From the NCBI GenBank assembly GCA_024695815.1, contig JAILHK010000004.1:55852-119851 (forward strand): a DNA stretch of 64,000 nucleotides, given 5' to 3'. The notes under the pieces are model-generated. The model was given only the letters and a program-made list of their open reading frames with translations, made no database searches and was not told the origin of the DNA. Origin of the DNA: Prevotella sp. (lineage in GTDB: Bacteria; Bacteroidota; Bacteroidia; Bacteroidales; Bacteroidaceae). Shown piece after piece: positions 1 to 8,561 of this stretch; the first letter of the stretch is position 1; every line of letters starts with the position of its first letter. The translations under genes were made by a program, and so were the position numbers.

Positions 1-998
1 TCGCCAATCTGATCGAGGGTGTAGCCCAATGCAATTTTTGCTGCTACGAAAGCCAGAGGATAACCTGTAGCCTTTGATGCCAGAGCCGAAGAACGAGACA
101 GACGTGCATTGATCTCAATGATACGATAGTCGTTGGTGGTGGCATTGAAGGCAAACTGGATGTTGCACTCGCCAATGATGTTCAGGTGGCGTACGCAACG
201 GATGGTGATGTCTTGCAGCATCTTGACCTGTTCGTCGGTCAGTGAGCAGGTGGGAGCTACGACAATAGACTCACCGGTGTGGATGCCCAGGGGATCGAAG
301 TTCTCCATCGAGGCTACGGTGAAGCAGCGGTCGTTGGCATCGCGGATGCACTCGAACTCAATTTCCTTCCAGCCCTTCAGCGACTCTTCTACCAGAATCT
401 GTGGTGCAAAGGTGAATGCACTCTCTGCCAACTCCTTGAATGCGGCTTCATCGGGACAGATACCTGAGCCAAGACCACCCAGCGCATAGGCAGAACGAAT
501 CATGATGGGGAAGCCAATCTCGTGGGCTGCCTTCAGCGCATCGTCCATGTTCTCTACGGCGTGGCTGACGGGCGTCTTCAGTTCAATCTCATCGAGCTTC
601 TTCACAAAAAGGTCACGGTCCTCAGTGTTCATGATTGCTTCAACACTGGTGCCAAGCACCTCCACGCCGTATTCCTTCAGCGTGCCATTCTGGTAGAGCT
701 CTGTACCGCAGTTAAGAGCGGTCTGACCGCCGAATGCCAAGAGGATGCCATCGGGGCGTTCCTTCTTGATAATCTCAGTGACGAAATGTGTGTTGACTGG
801 TTGGAAGTAGACCTTGTCGGCGATACCTTCTGATGTCTGGATGGTGGCGATGTTGGGGTTTACCAACACACTCTTGATGCCTTCCTCACGCAAAGCTTTC
901 AACGCCTGCGAACCAGAATAGTCGAATTCACCAGCTTGTCCAATCTTTAGTGCGCCTGAACCGAGCACTAGTACCTTTTTGAGTTTTTTAATTGCCAT
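1..998 (-). CDS. carB: Carbamoyl-phosphate synthase large subunit, first copy (cut by window edge)
   Basis: The reverse strand encodes about 332 N-terminal residues starting at an ATG (996-998) and running off the left edge without a stop, so this is truncated by the window and not a pseudogene. The protein opens with the [18 protein letters not shown] nucleotide-binding motif, then [10 protein letters not shown] and an ATP-grasp segment ([43 protein letters not shown]). CarB joins bicarbonate, glutamine-derived ammonia and two ATP into carbamoyl phosphate for pyrimidines and arginine. A second full-length carB lies at 51121-54348 and is closely similar over this stretch. This copy has its own promoter (1037-1044) and no carA beside it within the window. 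Confidence 0.93.
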   Translation of the reverse strand, partial: MAIKKLKKVLVLGSGALKIGQAGEFDYSGSQALKALREEGIKSVLVNPNIATIQTSEGIADKVYFQPVNTHFVTEIIKKERPDGILLAFGGQTALNCGTELYQNGTLKEYGVEVLGTSVEAIMNTEDRDLFVKKLDEIELKTPVSHAVENMDDALKAAHEIGFPIMIRSAYALGGLGSGICPDEAAFKELAESAFTFAPQILVEESLKGWKEIEFECIRDANDRCFTVASMENFDPLGIHTGESIVVAPTCSLTDEQVKMLQDITIRCVRHLNIIGECNIQFAFNATTNDYRIIEINARLSRSSALASKATGYPLAFVAAKIALGYTLDQIG

Positions 999-1036
999 AA
1001 TTTCTTTATTATCCTTTGGGTTTACGATTCCGTGTG

Positions 1037-1044
1037 CAAAGATA
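1037..1044 (-). promoter_or_regulatory. Promoter -7 box of carB copy 1
   Basis: The minus strand reads TATCTTTG, matching the Bacteroidetes -7 consensus TAnnTTTG, 38 bp upstream of the carB ATG. Confidence 0.6.
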
Positions 1045-1065
1045 CTTATTTCTTCCGAATTATAA

Positions 1066-1106
1066 GAAAAAGGGAACGAAAAATTATATGATTATTTTCC
1101 GTTCCC
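1066..1106 (-). terminator. Terminator after the GHL10 gene
   Basis: The minus strand forms a GGGAACG...CGTTCCC hairpin whose arms extend through an A/T stretch, followed by TTTTTCTT. It begins a few bases after the stop of the gene ending at 1112. Confidence 0.65.
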
Positions 1107-1111
1107 TTTTC

Positions 1112-2764
1112 TTAAGGTCTTTTTATTGTTAAGAAGCCAATGCGATGATTACGTCCGTTGCGACCTAATGAGCGCAGTTGATAGATGCCGTTTGGTATCT
1201 TCCTTACATCTAAAGTTCTGGTGTAATGAATAACTGTAATTGTTTGGCCTTGAAGCGTTTCTATGGCAATATACTTGGCGTCTAAGGTGCTCTCTTTTGT
1301 AGGAAGTACGAACACATTTCCCTCGGAGAAGAATTGGTCAGGCCCCGTGGAGTGAAGGGGTGCCGGAGTAGTGATTGTATGATGTAATTGTATGGATTTG
1401 CTCTCGACGCCAAAGCGGTTCATGGCTGTGACGGCATAGTACTTGTGGGCAGGCACATGGATAGATGTCTTGGTCTGGCGAACGGCTACCAAGTTTTCGG
1501 CCTTGGTGACATCTACGGGATAGGTGTCGGAGGCATAGACATTATATAATAAATATGGCGCTCCGCTGTCGTCGTGAGCTCCTTCCCAGTGCAGTCGGGT
1601 ACCTTCGAGCGATAGCGATTTAGGGGCGCTGGGCACCGACTTTGTGGCCCATGTCATAGGTGGTACCAATGCCGGTGTGGCATCAAAAGCACGGGCGTAA
1701 TCGTAGATGCCCTTCGTGTTGTCGGTGAAGAACTTTGAGCGGAAGTAGCAGTGGCCCACACCAATCTGTCGGCACACGTTCATCTGGCGTGCCACCTGAT
1801 CCAGTTCCCATTTGCCCTCTTTAGGATCCAGGAAATAGATGCCCAAGCCCGGCACGATGAGTCGGCCGTTGCTGTTCTCTTTCCAGTCGATGGCAAAGGG
1901 GAAGAAGTTGTTGTCGCGGAAGTACATCATGGGGAAGAGCTCGTCCATCAGACCTTCCTTCAGCCATAGTTGTGCATCTTGCGATACGGCAGTATGTGCA
2001 TTCCAGCCACCGGCAGAGTAGCGTCTCAGATTGTCGTATTTGCCTATTGGCGAGCACGAGAACTTGATCCATGGCTTGCGGGGCTTGATGCTATGGCTAA
2101 TCTTTCTCACGATGTCTGTGATGTAGTTGCGTCGCTGCTGAATGGTCTTTTTAGCCTTCAGTTTGGTAGGCCACGTCTCAGGATAACGGATGTAGTCCAG
2201 GTGGATGCCGTCAACGTCGTAGTTGTCCACAATCTCGCGGCATATCTTCACCAGATAATCGCCCGTCAGGGTGTTTTCGGGGTCCATGAAACCATCGTCG
2301 CCAATGCGCTTGACCAGGTTGGGGTGTTTCTGACGCATGGTCTTACAGCCAATCTTGTTCCAGTTGCCCATGGGGATGGTGACCACCCATGCGTGGCATT
2401 CCATGCCTCGCTCGTGACAAAGGTCGATGCAGAGCTTCAGAGGGTCATAGCCGGGATTCTTGCCGGGGGTGCCGGTCAGGCAGGTCTCCCATGGTTCATA
2501 CTTGGATGGATACATGGTGGTGCCTCTGACACGTGCCTGAAACAAGACCGTATTGATGCCGGCCGCCTTCAGTTGGTCCAGAATGCTGCTCATCTCTAAT
2601 TTCTGCGCCTTCTGCCCAGATGACCTGGGCCAGTCGATGCCACCAATGGTGGTCAGCCACATAGCGCGGACTTCGTGTTTTGGAGAGGATGAAAACTGGG
2701 CTTTTGCGGGTGGGATAACAAATAAACCAACAAGCAGTATGAATAGAATGAAACGATATCTCAT
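1112..2764 (-). CDS. Secreted GHL10 / DUF187 family glycoside hydrolase-like protein
   Basis: A 550-residue protein with a signal peptide (MRYRFILFILLVGLFVIP, cleaved near PAKA). Residues about 30-370 form a TIM-barrel domain of the glycoside hydrolase-like GHL10 family (DUF187), with the characteristic DVDGIHLDYIRYP strand. A fibronectin-III-like segment follows (LSLEGTRLHWEGA ... YYAVTAMNRFG). The last about 60 residues, ending GRNHRIGFLTIKRP, look like a small beta domain and could be a type IX-style sorting tail, which is uncertain. The family is thought to act on polysaccharide or peptidoglycan-like substrates outside the cytoplasm; the substrate is not readable here. The reading frame stays open 64 codons upstream, but only the ATG at 2764 is followed by a signal peptide and preceded by a promoter. 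Confidence 0.85.
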   Translation of the reverse strand: MRYRFILFILLVGLFVIPPAKAQFSSSPKHEVRAMWLTTIGGIDWPRSSGQKAQKLEMSSILDQLKAAGINTVLFQARVRGTTMYPSKYEPWETCLTGTPGKNPGYDPLKLCIDLCHERGMECHAWVVTIPMGNWNKIGCKTMRQKHPNLVKRIGDDGFMDPENTLTGDYLVKICREIVDNYDVDGIHLDYIRYPETWPTKLKAKKTIQQRRNYITDIVRKISHSIKPRKPWIKFSCSPIGKYDNLRRYSAGGWNAHTAVSQDAQLWLKEGLMDELFPMMYFRDNNFFPFAIDWKENSNGRLIVPGLGIYFLDPKEGKWELDQVARQMNVCRQIGVGHCYFRSKFFTDNTKGIYDYARAFDATPALVPPMTWATKSVPSAPKSLSLEGTRLHWEGAHDDSGAPYLLYNVYASDTYPVDVTKAENLVAVRQTKTSIHVPAHKYYAVTAMNRFGVESKSIQLHHTITTPAPLHSTGPDQFFSEGNVFVLPTKESTLDAKYIAIETLQGQTITVIHYTRTLDVRKIPNGIYQLRSLGRNGRNHRIGFLTIKRP

Positions 2765-2785
2765 TATTATTATTAAATTTTCGTG

Positions 2786-2793
2786 CAAAGTTA
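2786..2793 (-). promoter_or_regulatory. Promoter -7 box of the GHL10 gene
   Basis: The minus strand reads TAACTTTG, 21 bp upstream of the start at 2764. It is one half of a divergent promoter pair with cstA. Confidence 0.6.
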
Positions 2794-2825
2794 TGCTTTT
2801 TTTTTCATATTTCAAATAAATATAG

Positions 2826-2833
2826 TACTTTTG
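2826..2833 (+). promoter_or_regulatory. Promoter -7 box of the cstA operon
   Basis: TACTTTTG followed by CA, 27 bp upstream of the cstA ATG at 2861. It is divergent to the GHL10 promoter, with the two -7 boxes about 32 bp apart. Confidence 0.6.
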
Positions 2834-2860
2834 CATTGCAAATTCACAAAAATAAGCAAA

Positions 2861-4330
2861 ATGATTACGTTTGTTTTGAGCCTCGTGGCTCTTGTTTTGG
2901 GCTATTTTATTTATGGTCGCTTTGTGGAGCGTATCTTTGGTCCAGATGATCGTCAAACGCCTGCAGTGGCAAAGGCAGATGGCGTAGATTTTATGGTTTT
3001 ACCGGGTTGGAAGATCTTCATGATTCAGTTTCTGAATATTGCGGGTACCGGACCTATCTTCGGAGCTATCATGGGTGCTAAGTTTGGTCCTGCGGCTTAC
3101 TTATGGATTGTATTAGGATGTATTTTTGCTGGTGCTACGCATGATTACTTGAGTGGTATGCTCTCTATTCGTAATGGCGGTGCCAACTTGCCTGAGATTA
3201 TCGGACGTTATTTGGGTAATGTACCTAAGCAAGTGATGCTTATTTTCTCTGTGTTCTTACTTATGATGGTAGGCGCAGTGTTTGTTTACAGTCCGGCTTC
3301 TCTGCTTCAGAATTTGTTCCATACAGAGGGCACACAACTTGCTTTCCTCAGTAATAGTACTTTCTGGATTGTGGTAATATTCCTCTATTACCTGATTGCT
3401 ACGATGATGCCAATTGATAAGATTATTGGAAAAGTGTATCCACTCTTTGCCTTCTCCTTGCTGTTTATGGCAGTGGCATTCCTGGTGATGCTATTCATCA
3501 AGCAGCCCGACATTCCAGAACTGTGGGAAGGGGTAGGCGACGCTTCGCTGACCACGAAGAATATATTCCCATGTTTATTTATTACAATTGCTTGCGGCGC
3601 TATCAGTGGCTTCCATGCAACACAGAGTCCGTTGATGGCTCGTTGTGTGAAACATGAGAAAATGGGACGTCCTATTTTCTATGGTTCCATGATTACAGAA
3701 GGCTTCGTAGCGCTCATTTGGGCTACGGTGGCCATGTATTTCTTCTATAATGAACCTGTTGCAGGTTATCAGCAAATGGAGGGCGGTGAGGCTATTATCG
3801 GTAAGGCTCCTGCTATTGTAAATATGGTGAGCGAGAACTGGTTAGGCGTGTTTGGTAGTGTCTTGGCTATCCTTGGTGTGGTGGCAGCACCCATCACCAG
3901 TGGTGATACGGCTCTACGTTCTGCTCGTCTGATTATTGCTGACTTCATCCGTCTGGAACAGAGAAGCATACGTAAGCGTCTCTATGTATGTATACCTATG
4001 TTCTTGGCAGTTATAGCTTTACTCATCTGGCAGATGGCTAATCCAGATGGATTCGATGTGATCTGGAGTTGGTTTGGTTGGAGCAACCAGACATTGTCTG
4101 TCTTTACATTGTGGGCTATCACGGTCTATTTGGTTCGTGAGAAGAGAAATTGTTTAGTTACTTTTATCCCAGCCGTATTTATGACTACGGTATGTGTAAC
4201 TTATCTGCTTTCAGAGCAGGCATTCCATTTGGAAACTGAATATGCTGGAGTTATTGCTGTATTAACGGCGATACTCTCTGCCGCATGGTTCATTATCTGG
4301 TTAGCAAATTATCGTAAAACCCTAAAATAA
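2861..4330 (+). CDS. cstA: Carbon starvation protein CstA (pyruvate/peptide transporter family)
   Basis: A 489-residue polytopic inner-membrane protein with about a dozen hydrophobic helices. It carries the CstA hallmark stretch near residues 55-105 (GTGPIFGAIMGAKFGPAAYLW, HDYLSGMLSIRNGG) and SGFHATQSPLMARC near residue 250. The family includes pyruvate and peptide uptake systems induced on nutrient limitation. This is the short Bacteroidetes form, versus about 700 residues for E. coli CstA. The start at 2861 was chosen over upstream in-frame codons because it follows the -7 box and begins the first helix. It heads a tight cluster with the barrel protein (7 bp downstream), nadC and the dipeptidase. 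Confidence 0.9.
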   Translation: MITFVLSLVALVLGYFIYGRFVERIFGPDDRQTPAVAKADGVDFMVLPGWKIFMIQFLNIAGTGPIFGAIMGAKFGPAAYLWIVLGCIFAGATHDYLSGMLSIRNGGANLPEIIGRYLGNVPKQVMLIFSVFLLMMVGAVFVYSPASLLQNLFHTEGTQLAFLSNSTFWIVVIFLYYLIATMMPIDKIIGKVYPLFAFSLLFMAVAFLVMLFIKQPDIPELWEGVGDASLTTKNIFPCLFITIACGAISGFHATQSPLMARCVKHEKMGRPIFYGSMITEGFVALIWATVAMYFFYNEPVAGYQQMEGGEAIIGKAPAIVNMVSENWLGVFGSVLAILGVVAAPITSGDTALRSARLIIADFIRLEQRSIRKRLYVCIPMFLAVIALLIWQMANPDGFDVIWSWFGWSNQTLSVFTLWAITVYLVREKRNCLVTFIPAVFMTTVCVTYLLSEQAFHLETEYAGVIAVLTAILSAAWFIIWLANYRKTLK

Positions 4331-4337
4331 ATTACTT

Positions 4338-4838
4338 ATGAAAAGATTCTTTTTAATGACCCTTTGTGGTCTTGTCTTCTCATTGACTGGTAATGCACAG
4401 ATACAGGATCGTCCGCCATTTGGCATGGACAAGTATTATGCATCTGCAAGTCTTTCTAATTTTAATCTTGACTATACTAAAGCAGAGAGCCTGAAGATGG
4501 GTTTTAATGCCAAAGGTGGTTATCTGTTCGAGGACGACTGGATGGTAACAGCCAACTTGGGTTATGACTGGCATAAGGTGGGCCCCAATGCTCTCTCAGC
4601 AGGTGCCGGTATTCGTTACTATATCGAGCAGAACGGACTCTATCTGGGTGCTGGTGCCAACTATGTTCACCGTCATAAGTTTGATGATTTCCTGCCTACG
4701 GTCCAGTTGGGCTATGCTTACTTCCTGAACCGCACCGTAACGCTGGAGCCAGAGGTGTACTACAACCTGAGCCTGAAGGATCATACGGAGTACAGTGGGT
4801 TCGGTGTGCGTATTGGCATTGGTATTTATTTTGAGTAG
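4338..4838 (+). CDS. Small outer-membrane beta-barrel protein
   Basis: A 166-residue protein with a signal peptide ending at GNAQ (about residue 21). The remainder is alternating-hydrophobicity strands rich in Tyr and Gly (GFNAKGGYLF, GAGIRYYIE, GLYLGAGANYVH, FGVRIGIGIYFE), ending in an aromatic residue as outer-membrane barrels do. This fits an eight-stranded OmpX/OmpW-like barrel. No specific function can be read. It sits 7 bp after cstA and 24 bp before nadC, so it is probably cotranscribed with them. Confidence 0.75.
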   Translation: MKRFFLMTLCGLVFSLTGNAQIQDRPPFGMDKYYASASLSNFNLDYTKAESLKMGFNAKGGYLFEDDWMVTANLGYDWHKVGPNALSAGAGIRYYIEQNGLYLGAGANYVHRHKFDDFLPTVQLGYAYFLNRTVTLEPEVYYNLSLKDHTEYSGFGVRIGIGIYFE

Positions 4839-4862
4839 TTGACCGTTACAATATCATTAGTT

Positions 4863-5738
4863 ATGTTAAGTGTAGAAGAACTGAACGACAAGCTGATTGA
4901 TCTGGCCTTCGCAGAGGATATCGGTGATGGCGACCATACCACGTTGTGCTGTATTCCGGCCGACGCGATGGGCGAGTCTAAACTGCTGATTAAGGAAGAG
5001 GGTATCTTTGCCGGTGTCGAGATTGCCAAGGAGGTGTTCCACCGCTTTGACCCCGAACTGCAGGTTGAGGTGTTTATTGAGGATGGTGCCCACGTGAAGC
5101 CCGGTGACATCGTGATGAGCGTGAAGGGACGTGAGCAGAGCCTGTTGCAGACAGAGCGCCTGATGCTGAACATTCTGCAGCGCATGAGTGGCATTGCCAC
5201 CATGACCCACCGCTATCAGCAGGCATTGATTGATGCCGGTACAAAGACACGTGTGCTCGACACCCGTAAGACAACGCCAGGCATGCGCATGCTGGAGAAA
5301 GAGGCTGTTAAGATTGGTGGTGGCATGAACCACCGCATCGGTTTGTTCGACATGATATTGCTGAAGGACAACCATATTGACTTCTGTGGTGGCGTGCATA
5401 ATGCCATCAGCCGTGCCAAACAGTATTGCAAGGACAACGGTAAAGACCTGAAGATAGAATGCGAGGTGCGCAACTTCAAAGAACTTGACGAGGCGTTGGC
5501 CGAAGGTTGCGACCGTATCATGTTCGACAACTTCTCGCCTGAAGATACAGAAAAGGCTGTTAAGATTGTCAACGGACGTGCTGAAACAGAGTCTTCTGGT
5601 GGCATCACCTACGATACAATGATTCCTTATGCCAAGGCTGGTGTAGACTTTATCTCCTTTGGTGCTCTTACACACAGCGTGAAAGGTCTGGACATGAGTT
5701 TTAAAGCTGCAGGAAGTGATAAATTGATCATTAAGTAA
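4863..5738 (+). CDS. nadC: Nicotinate-nucleotide pyrophosphorylase (carboxylating)
   Basis: A 291-residue QPRTase that converts quinolinate and PRPP to nicotinate mononucleotide, CO2 and PPi in de novo NAD synthesis. Visible motifs are the N-terminal AEDIGDGDHTT, the substrate-binding DTRKTTPGMR near residue 140, GGGMNHRIGLFDMILLKDNH, and ECEVRNFKELDEAL ... MFDNFSPE. The C-terminal SFGALTHSVKGLDMS is typical. The ATG at 4863 is preferred over a TTG 24 bp upstream, which directly follows the previous stop. nadA and nadB are not in the window. Confidence 0.96.
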   Translation: MLSVEELNDKLIDLAFAEDIGDGDHTTLCCIPADAMGESKLLIKEEGIFAGVEIAKEVFHRFDPELQVEVFIEDGAHVKPGDIVMSVKGREQSLLQTERLMLNILQRMSGIATMTHRYQQALIDAGTKTRVLDTRKTTPGMRMLEKEAVKIGGGMNHRIGLFDMILLKDNHIDFCGGVHNAISRAKQYCKDNGKDLKIECEVRNFKELDEALAEGCDRIMFDNFSPEDTEKAVKIVNGRAETESSGGITYDTMIPYAKAGVDFISFGALTHSVKGLDMSFKAAGSDKLIIK

Positions 5739-5744
5739 AAAACA

Positions 5745-7385
5745 ATGAAAAGATTATTATTACCATTATTTGCTTTTATAGCAACTTCTTCTTTTGCCTG
5801 CACCAACTTCATTGTTGGTAAGAAGGCTTCTGCCGACGGTTCGGTTATCTGCTCGTATAGCGCAGATAGTTATGGCATGTTTCAGGGATTGGTTCATTAC
5901 CCCGCTGCTAAGCATGCCAAGGGCGAACTTCGCAAAGTTTATGAGTGGGATACTAATAAATACCTGGGCGAGATTGCCGAGGCTGAAGAGACCTATAATG
6001 TGATAGGTAACATTAACGAGTGGCAGGTGACAATCGGTGAGACTACCTTCGGTGGCCGTGAGGAGATGATCGACACCACAGGTGTTATCGACTACGGTTC
6101 GCTGATTTATATCGCCCTACAGCGTTCTAAGAATGCCCGTCAGGCTATCGACGTGATGACCTCACTGGTAGAGAAGTATGGCTACTACTCAAGTGGTGAG
6201 ACTTTCACCATCTGCGACCCTAACGAGGCTTGGATCATGGAGATGATGGGTACTGGTAGCGACCGTAAGGTGGAGAAGGCTCGCACCGTATGGGTGGCTG
6301 TGCGTATTCCCGATGATATGATCTGCGGACACGCTAACCAGAGTCGTATCACCACTTTTAATATGAAGGACAAGGAGAACGTGCGCTACTCAAAGAATGT
6401 GGTATCTTATGCTCGTAAGATGGGCTGGTTCACGGGTAAGGATGCAGAGTTCAGCTACAATGGTGCTTATGCTGCTCCTGATTTCTCAGGTCGTCGTATC
6501 TGCGATGCACGCGTGTGGACCTTCTTCAATCGTTATGCTGATGGTATGGACCGCTATATCCCCTGGGCAGAGGGTAAGGATGCCAATGCCGAGGTGATGC
6601 CGCTCTGGGTGAAGCCTAACAAGAAACTGACTGTTCACGATGTAGAGGAGGCTATGCGCGACCACTACGAGAACACTCCTTTCTCTCTCGATCAGGACAT
6701 GGGTGGCGGTATCTGGGATATGCCTTATCGTCCTACACCGCTTTTCTTCGAGGTAGATGGCAAGAAGTATTTCAACGAGCGTCCTGTTTCTACTCAGCAG
6801 GCAGGCTTCGTGTTTGTCAGTCAGATGCGTTCATGGATGCCCCGCGAAGTGGGTGGCTGCTTCTGGTTTGCCAACGATGATGGCAACATGGCTCCATTCA
6901 CACCAGTGTATTGCTGTGCTACAGAGTCGCCACGTCCTTACAACACACCTGGTGTTGACGAGTTGAACTTCTCTATGGATAATGCGTTCTGGGTTCAGAA
7001 CTGGGTGTCTAACATGGTTTATCCCCGCTACTCAATGATGTTCCCCAGCCTGAAGCAGGTGCGCGACTCGCTCGACAACTCATACTTCCGTGCTCAGAAG
7101 GAGGTAGAGGACAAGGCGCTGACGCTCGACGAGGCTGCTCGTGTGAAGTATCTCACTGGATATACTGCAGAGAAGGCCGACCAGATGCTGGCTCGCTGGT
7201 GTCAGTTGGCTACCTATCTGATTGTGAAGTACAATGATATGACCATCAAACCTGAACAGAACGGTCGTTTCACACGTACAAAGTACGGTCTCGGTTCTAC
7301 ACCAGCTCGTCCTGGCTACTCTGAGAAATATGCTCGTGGCATAGCAAAACAGACAGGCACAAGACTTGAACAACCAAAGAAATAA
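5745..7385 (+). CDS. Secreted C69-family dipeptidase (PepD-like, Ntn hydrolase)
   Basis: A 546-residue protein whose signal peptide (MKRLLLPLFAFIATSSFA) ends exactly before Cys19. In family C69 that cysteine becomes the N-terminal nucleophile after cleavage. Family signatures follow: CTNFIVGKKASADGS, an N-terminal nucleophile-hydrolase core, ETFTICDPNEAWIMEMMG and EVGGCFWFANDD. It probably hydrolyses dipeptides in the periplasm. The residues before the Cys resemble a lipobox only weakly, so processing to expose a catalytic Cys is the better reading. It is the last gene of the cstA cluster, 6 bp after nadC, and is followed by a strong terminator. Confidence 0.88.
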   Translation: MKRLLLPLFAFIATSSFACTNFIVGKKASADGSVICSYSADSYGMFQGLVHYPAAKHAKGELRKVYEWDTNKYLGEIAEAEETYNVIGNINEWQVTIGETTFGGREEMIDTTGVIDYGSLIYIALQRSKNARQAIDVMTSLVEKYGYYSSGETFTICDPNEAWIMEMMGTGSDRKVEKARTVWVAVRIPDDMICGHANQSRITTFNMKDKENVRYSKNVVSYARKMGWFTGKDAEFSYNGAYAAPDFSGRRICDARVWTFFNRYADGMDRYIPWAEGKDANAEVMPLWVKPNKKLTVHDVEEAMRDHYENTPFSLDQDMGGGIWDMPYRPTPLFFEVDGKKYFNERPVSTQQAGFVFVSQMRSWMPREVGGCFWFANDDGNMAPFTPVYCCATESPRPYNTPGVDELNFSMDNAFWVQNWVSNMVYPRYSMMFPSLKQVRDSLDNSYFRAQKEVEDKALTLDEAARVKYLTGYTAEKADQMLARWCQLATYLIVKYNDMTIKPEQNGRFTRTKYGLGSTPARPGYSEKYARGIAKQTGTRLEQPKK

Positions 7386-7390
7386 GTAGT

Positions 7391-7425
7391 GAAAGGCCAG
7401 AATGAAGTTTCTGGCCTTTCTTCTT
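7391..7425 (+). terminator. Terminator after the dipeptidase gene
   Basis: Perfect 10-bp stem GAAAGGCCAG / CTGGCCTTTC with a 10-nt loop, followed by TTCTT. Confidence 0.85.
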
Positions 7426-7443
7426 AAGTTTTCTTTTGAAACA

Positions 7444-7475
7444 TTTGGTTGGTTCGGAAAATTGTATTACCTTTG
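7444..7475 (+). promoter_or_regulatory. Promoter of tRNA-Ser(CGA)
   Basis: A TTTG -33 box (7444-7447), 20 bp, then TACCTTTG (7468-7475) followed by CA. It is a near-perfect Bacteroidetes promoter. The tRNA begins about 90 bp downstream, leaving a structured leader. Confidence 0.7.
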
Positions 7476-7490
7476 CATGCACTTAAGACA

Positions 7491-7521
7491 AAGGAGAGTT
7501 CAAATATATTTGTATCTCCTT
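7491..7521 (+). other. Stem-loop in the tRNA-Ser leader
   Basis: AAGGAGA pairs with TCTCCTT and encloses the 12-nt palindrome CAAATATATTTG. A second small hairpin (GCAAG TAAA CTTGC, 7536-7549) follows before the tRNA. Both lie in the transcribed leader and may be processing signals. Confidence 0.5.
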
Positions 7522-7566
7522 GTGCTCGGCCATTAGCAAGTAAACTTGCATGGTTCTCGTTTAATC

Positions 7567-7653
7567 GGAGAGTTGGCAGAGTGATCGATCGCGCTGGACT
7601 CGAAATCCGGTATACCCTTATGGGTATCGGGGGTTTGAATCCCTCACTCTCCG
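7567..7653 (+). tRNA. tRNA-Ser (anticodon CGA)
   Basis: An 87-nt class II tRNA. The acceptor stem is GGAGAGT / ACTCTCC with discriminator G, the anticodon stem CTGGA/TCCGG holds loop CTCGAAA (anticodon CGA, reads UCG), and there is a long variable arm and a GGTTTGAATCC T-arm. The 3' CCA is not encoded. Confidence 0.95.
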
Positions 7654-7656
7654 CAA

Positions 7657-7690
7657 CAAAAAAAGAGGACTTCGGTCCTCTTTTTGTTTT
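7657..7690 (+). terminator. Terminator after tRNA-Ser(CGA)
   Basis: Stem AAAAGAGGAC / GTCCTCTTTTT with a UUCG-type loop (CTTCGG), then a T-rich tract ending at about 7690. Confidence 0.85.
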
Positions 7691-7760
7691 CTAATCAGTC
7701 ATGTTGTTTTCTGAGTCATGTTGTGTTTTGAAAAGTTGATGACTCGTTTAAGTATTGTCC

Positions 7761-8231
7761 TTACTCGTGATGGTAGGGCTCACCCTTGATGATGGTACAG
7801 GCACGATAGATCTGCTCGGTAAATACCAGTCGCACCATTTGGTGAGAGAAGGTGAGCTTCGAGAGTGATAGCTTCTCGTTGGCACGTGCATAGACGGCGG
7901 GTGAGAAACCGTAAGGGCCACCAATGACGAAGACCAATCGGCGGACGGTGTTCCTCTTCTGTTCCAGCCAGGTGGCCAGCTCGATGCTGCGTAACTCCTT
8001 GCCATGTTCGTCCAGCAGCACCACGGTGTCTGACGGTTGTATCTGTTTCAGTATCAGCTCGCCCTCGGCGGTCTTCTGCTGTTCCTCAGAGAGGTTCTTG
8101 GTGTTCTTCAGTTCAGGGATGACCGTGATGTTGAAGGGCATATAGTGTCCTATACGCTCTGCATAGTTGTTGATGCCAGCCACGAAGTGCTTGTTCACCG
8201 TCTTACCTACCAGGATGAGCTCAGTCTTCAT
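7761..8231 (-). CDS. rlmH: 23S rRNA (pseudouridine-1915-N3)-methyltransferase RlmH
   Basis: A 156-residue SPOUT methyltransferase that methylates pseudouridine 1915 in helix 69 of 23S rRNA. Family motifs are visible: VVLLDEHGKELRSIELA, the SAM-binding knot FVIGGPYGFSPAVYARA and the C-terminal LSLSKLTFSHQMVRLVFTEQ followed by EPYHHE. Length is normal for RlmH. It overlaps the upstream DUF4491 gene by 11 bp, so the two are translated from one message. Confidence 0.97.
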   Translation of the reverse strand: MKTELILVGKTVNKHFVAGINNYAERIGHYMPFNITVIPELKNTKNLSEEQQKTAEGELILKQIQPSDTVVLLDEHGKELRSIELATWLEQKRNTVRRLVFVIGGPYGFSPAVYARANEKLSLSKLTFSHQMVRLVFTEQIYRACTIIKGEPYHHE

Positions 8232-8520
8232 ATTCGTGCTTACGCTTAGGGTTCATGGGGAACCATCCCTTTTGAACGCGCTTTTTCTGGGCAAAGAGTT
8301 CGCCGATGCCCCACAGTGCCGATGCCCCAAAAACACCGATGCTGGCCGAGATGATGGCATTCTCGATGAACAGTGCTGCTATCAGACATACGATGCCGAT
8401 GAGCAGGTATATCTTCCAAGGTCCTGTGCCCCAGTGATATTCTGTTTTAATGACGATGGGATGCCATATTCCGATGGCAAGAAATGTGCAGAAGGCAATG
8501 ATAATTCCAGTGAAATACAT
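8221..8520 (-). CDS. Small membrane protein, DUF4491 family
   Basis: A 99-residue protein with three hydrophobic helices (residues about 3-20, 38-55 and 57-75) and a basic tail ending KRKHEYED. The WHPIVIKTEYHWG segment between the first two helices and the overall pattern match the DUF4491 family of Bacteroidetes membrane proteins, whose function is unknown. It is the first gene of a two-gene unit with rlmH. Its promoter (8543-8550) lies just past the end of the GH25 gene. Confidence 0.75.
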   Translation of the reverse strand: MYFTGIIIAFCTFLAIGIWHPIVIKTEYHWGTGPWKIYLLIGIVCLIAALFIENAIISASIGVFGASALWGIGELFAQKKRVQKGWFPMNPKRKHEYED

Positions 8521-8542
8521 GTCTTATTGTTTTATGTGCGTG

Positions 8543-8550
8543 CAAAGGTA
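8543..8550 (-). promoter_or_regulatory. Promoter -7 box of the DUF4491-rlmH unit
   Basis: The minus strand reads TACCTTTG, 22 bp upstream of the start at 8520. The upstream part of this promoter overlaps the 3' end of the GH25 gene. Confidence 0.6.
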
Positions 8551-8561
8551 CGCATTTTTTT

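Noticed and set aside
1..998. carB fragment as a pseudogene
   Set aside because: The reading frame is intact up to the window edge; it is cut by the window, not by a stop.
2765..2956. N-terminal extension of the GHL10 protein
   Set aside because: The 64 extra codons cross the promoter region of both divergent genes and precede a clear signal peptide.
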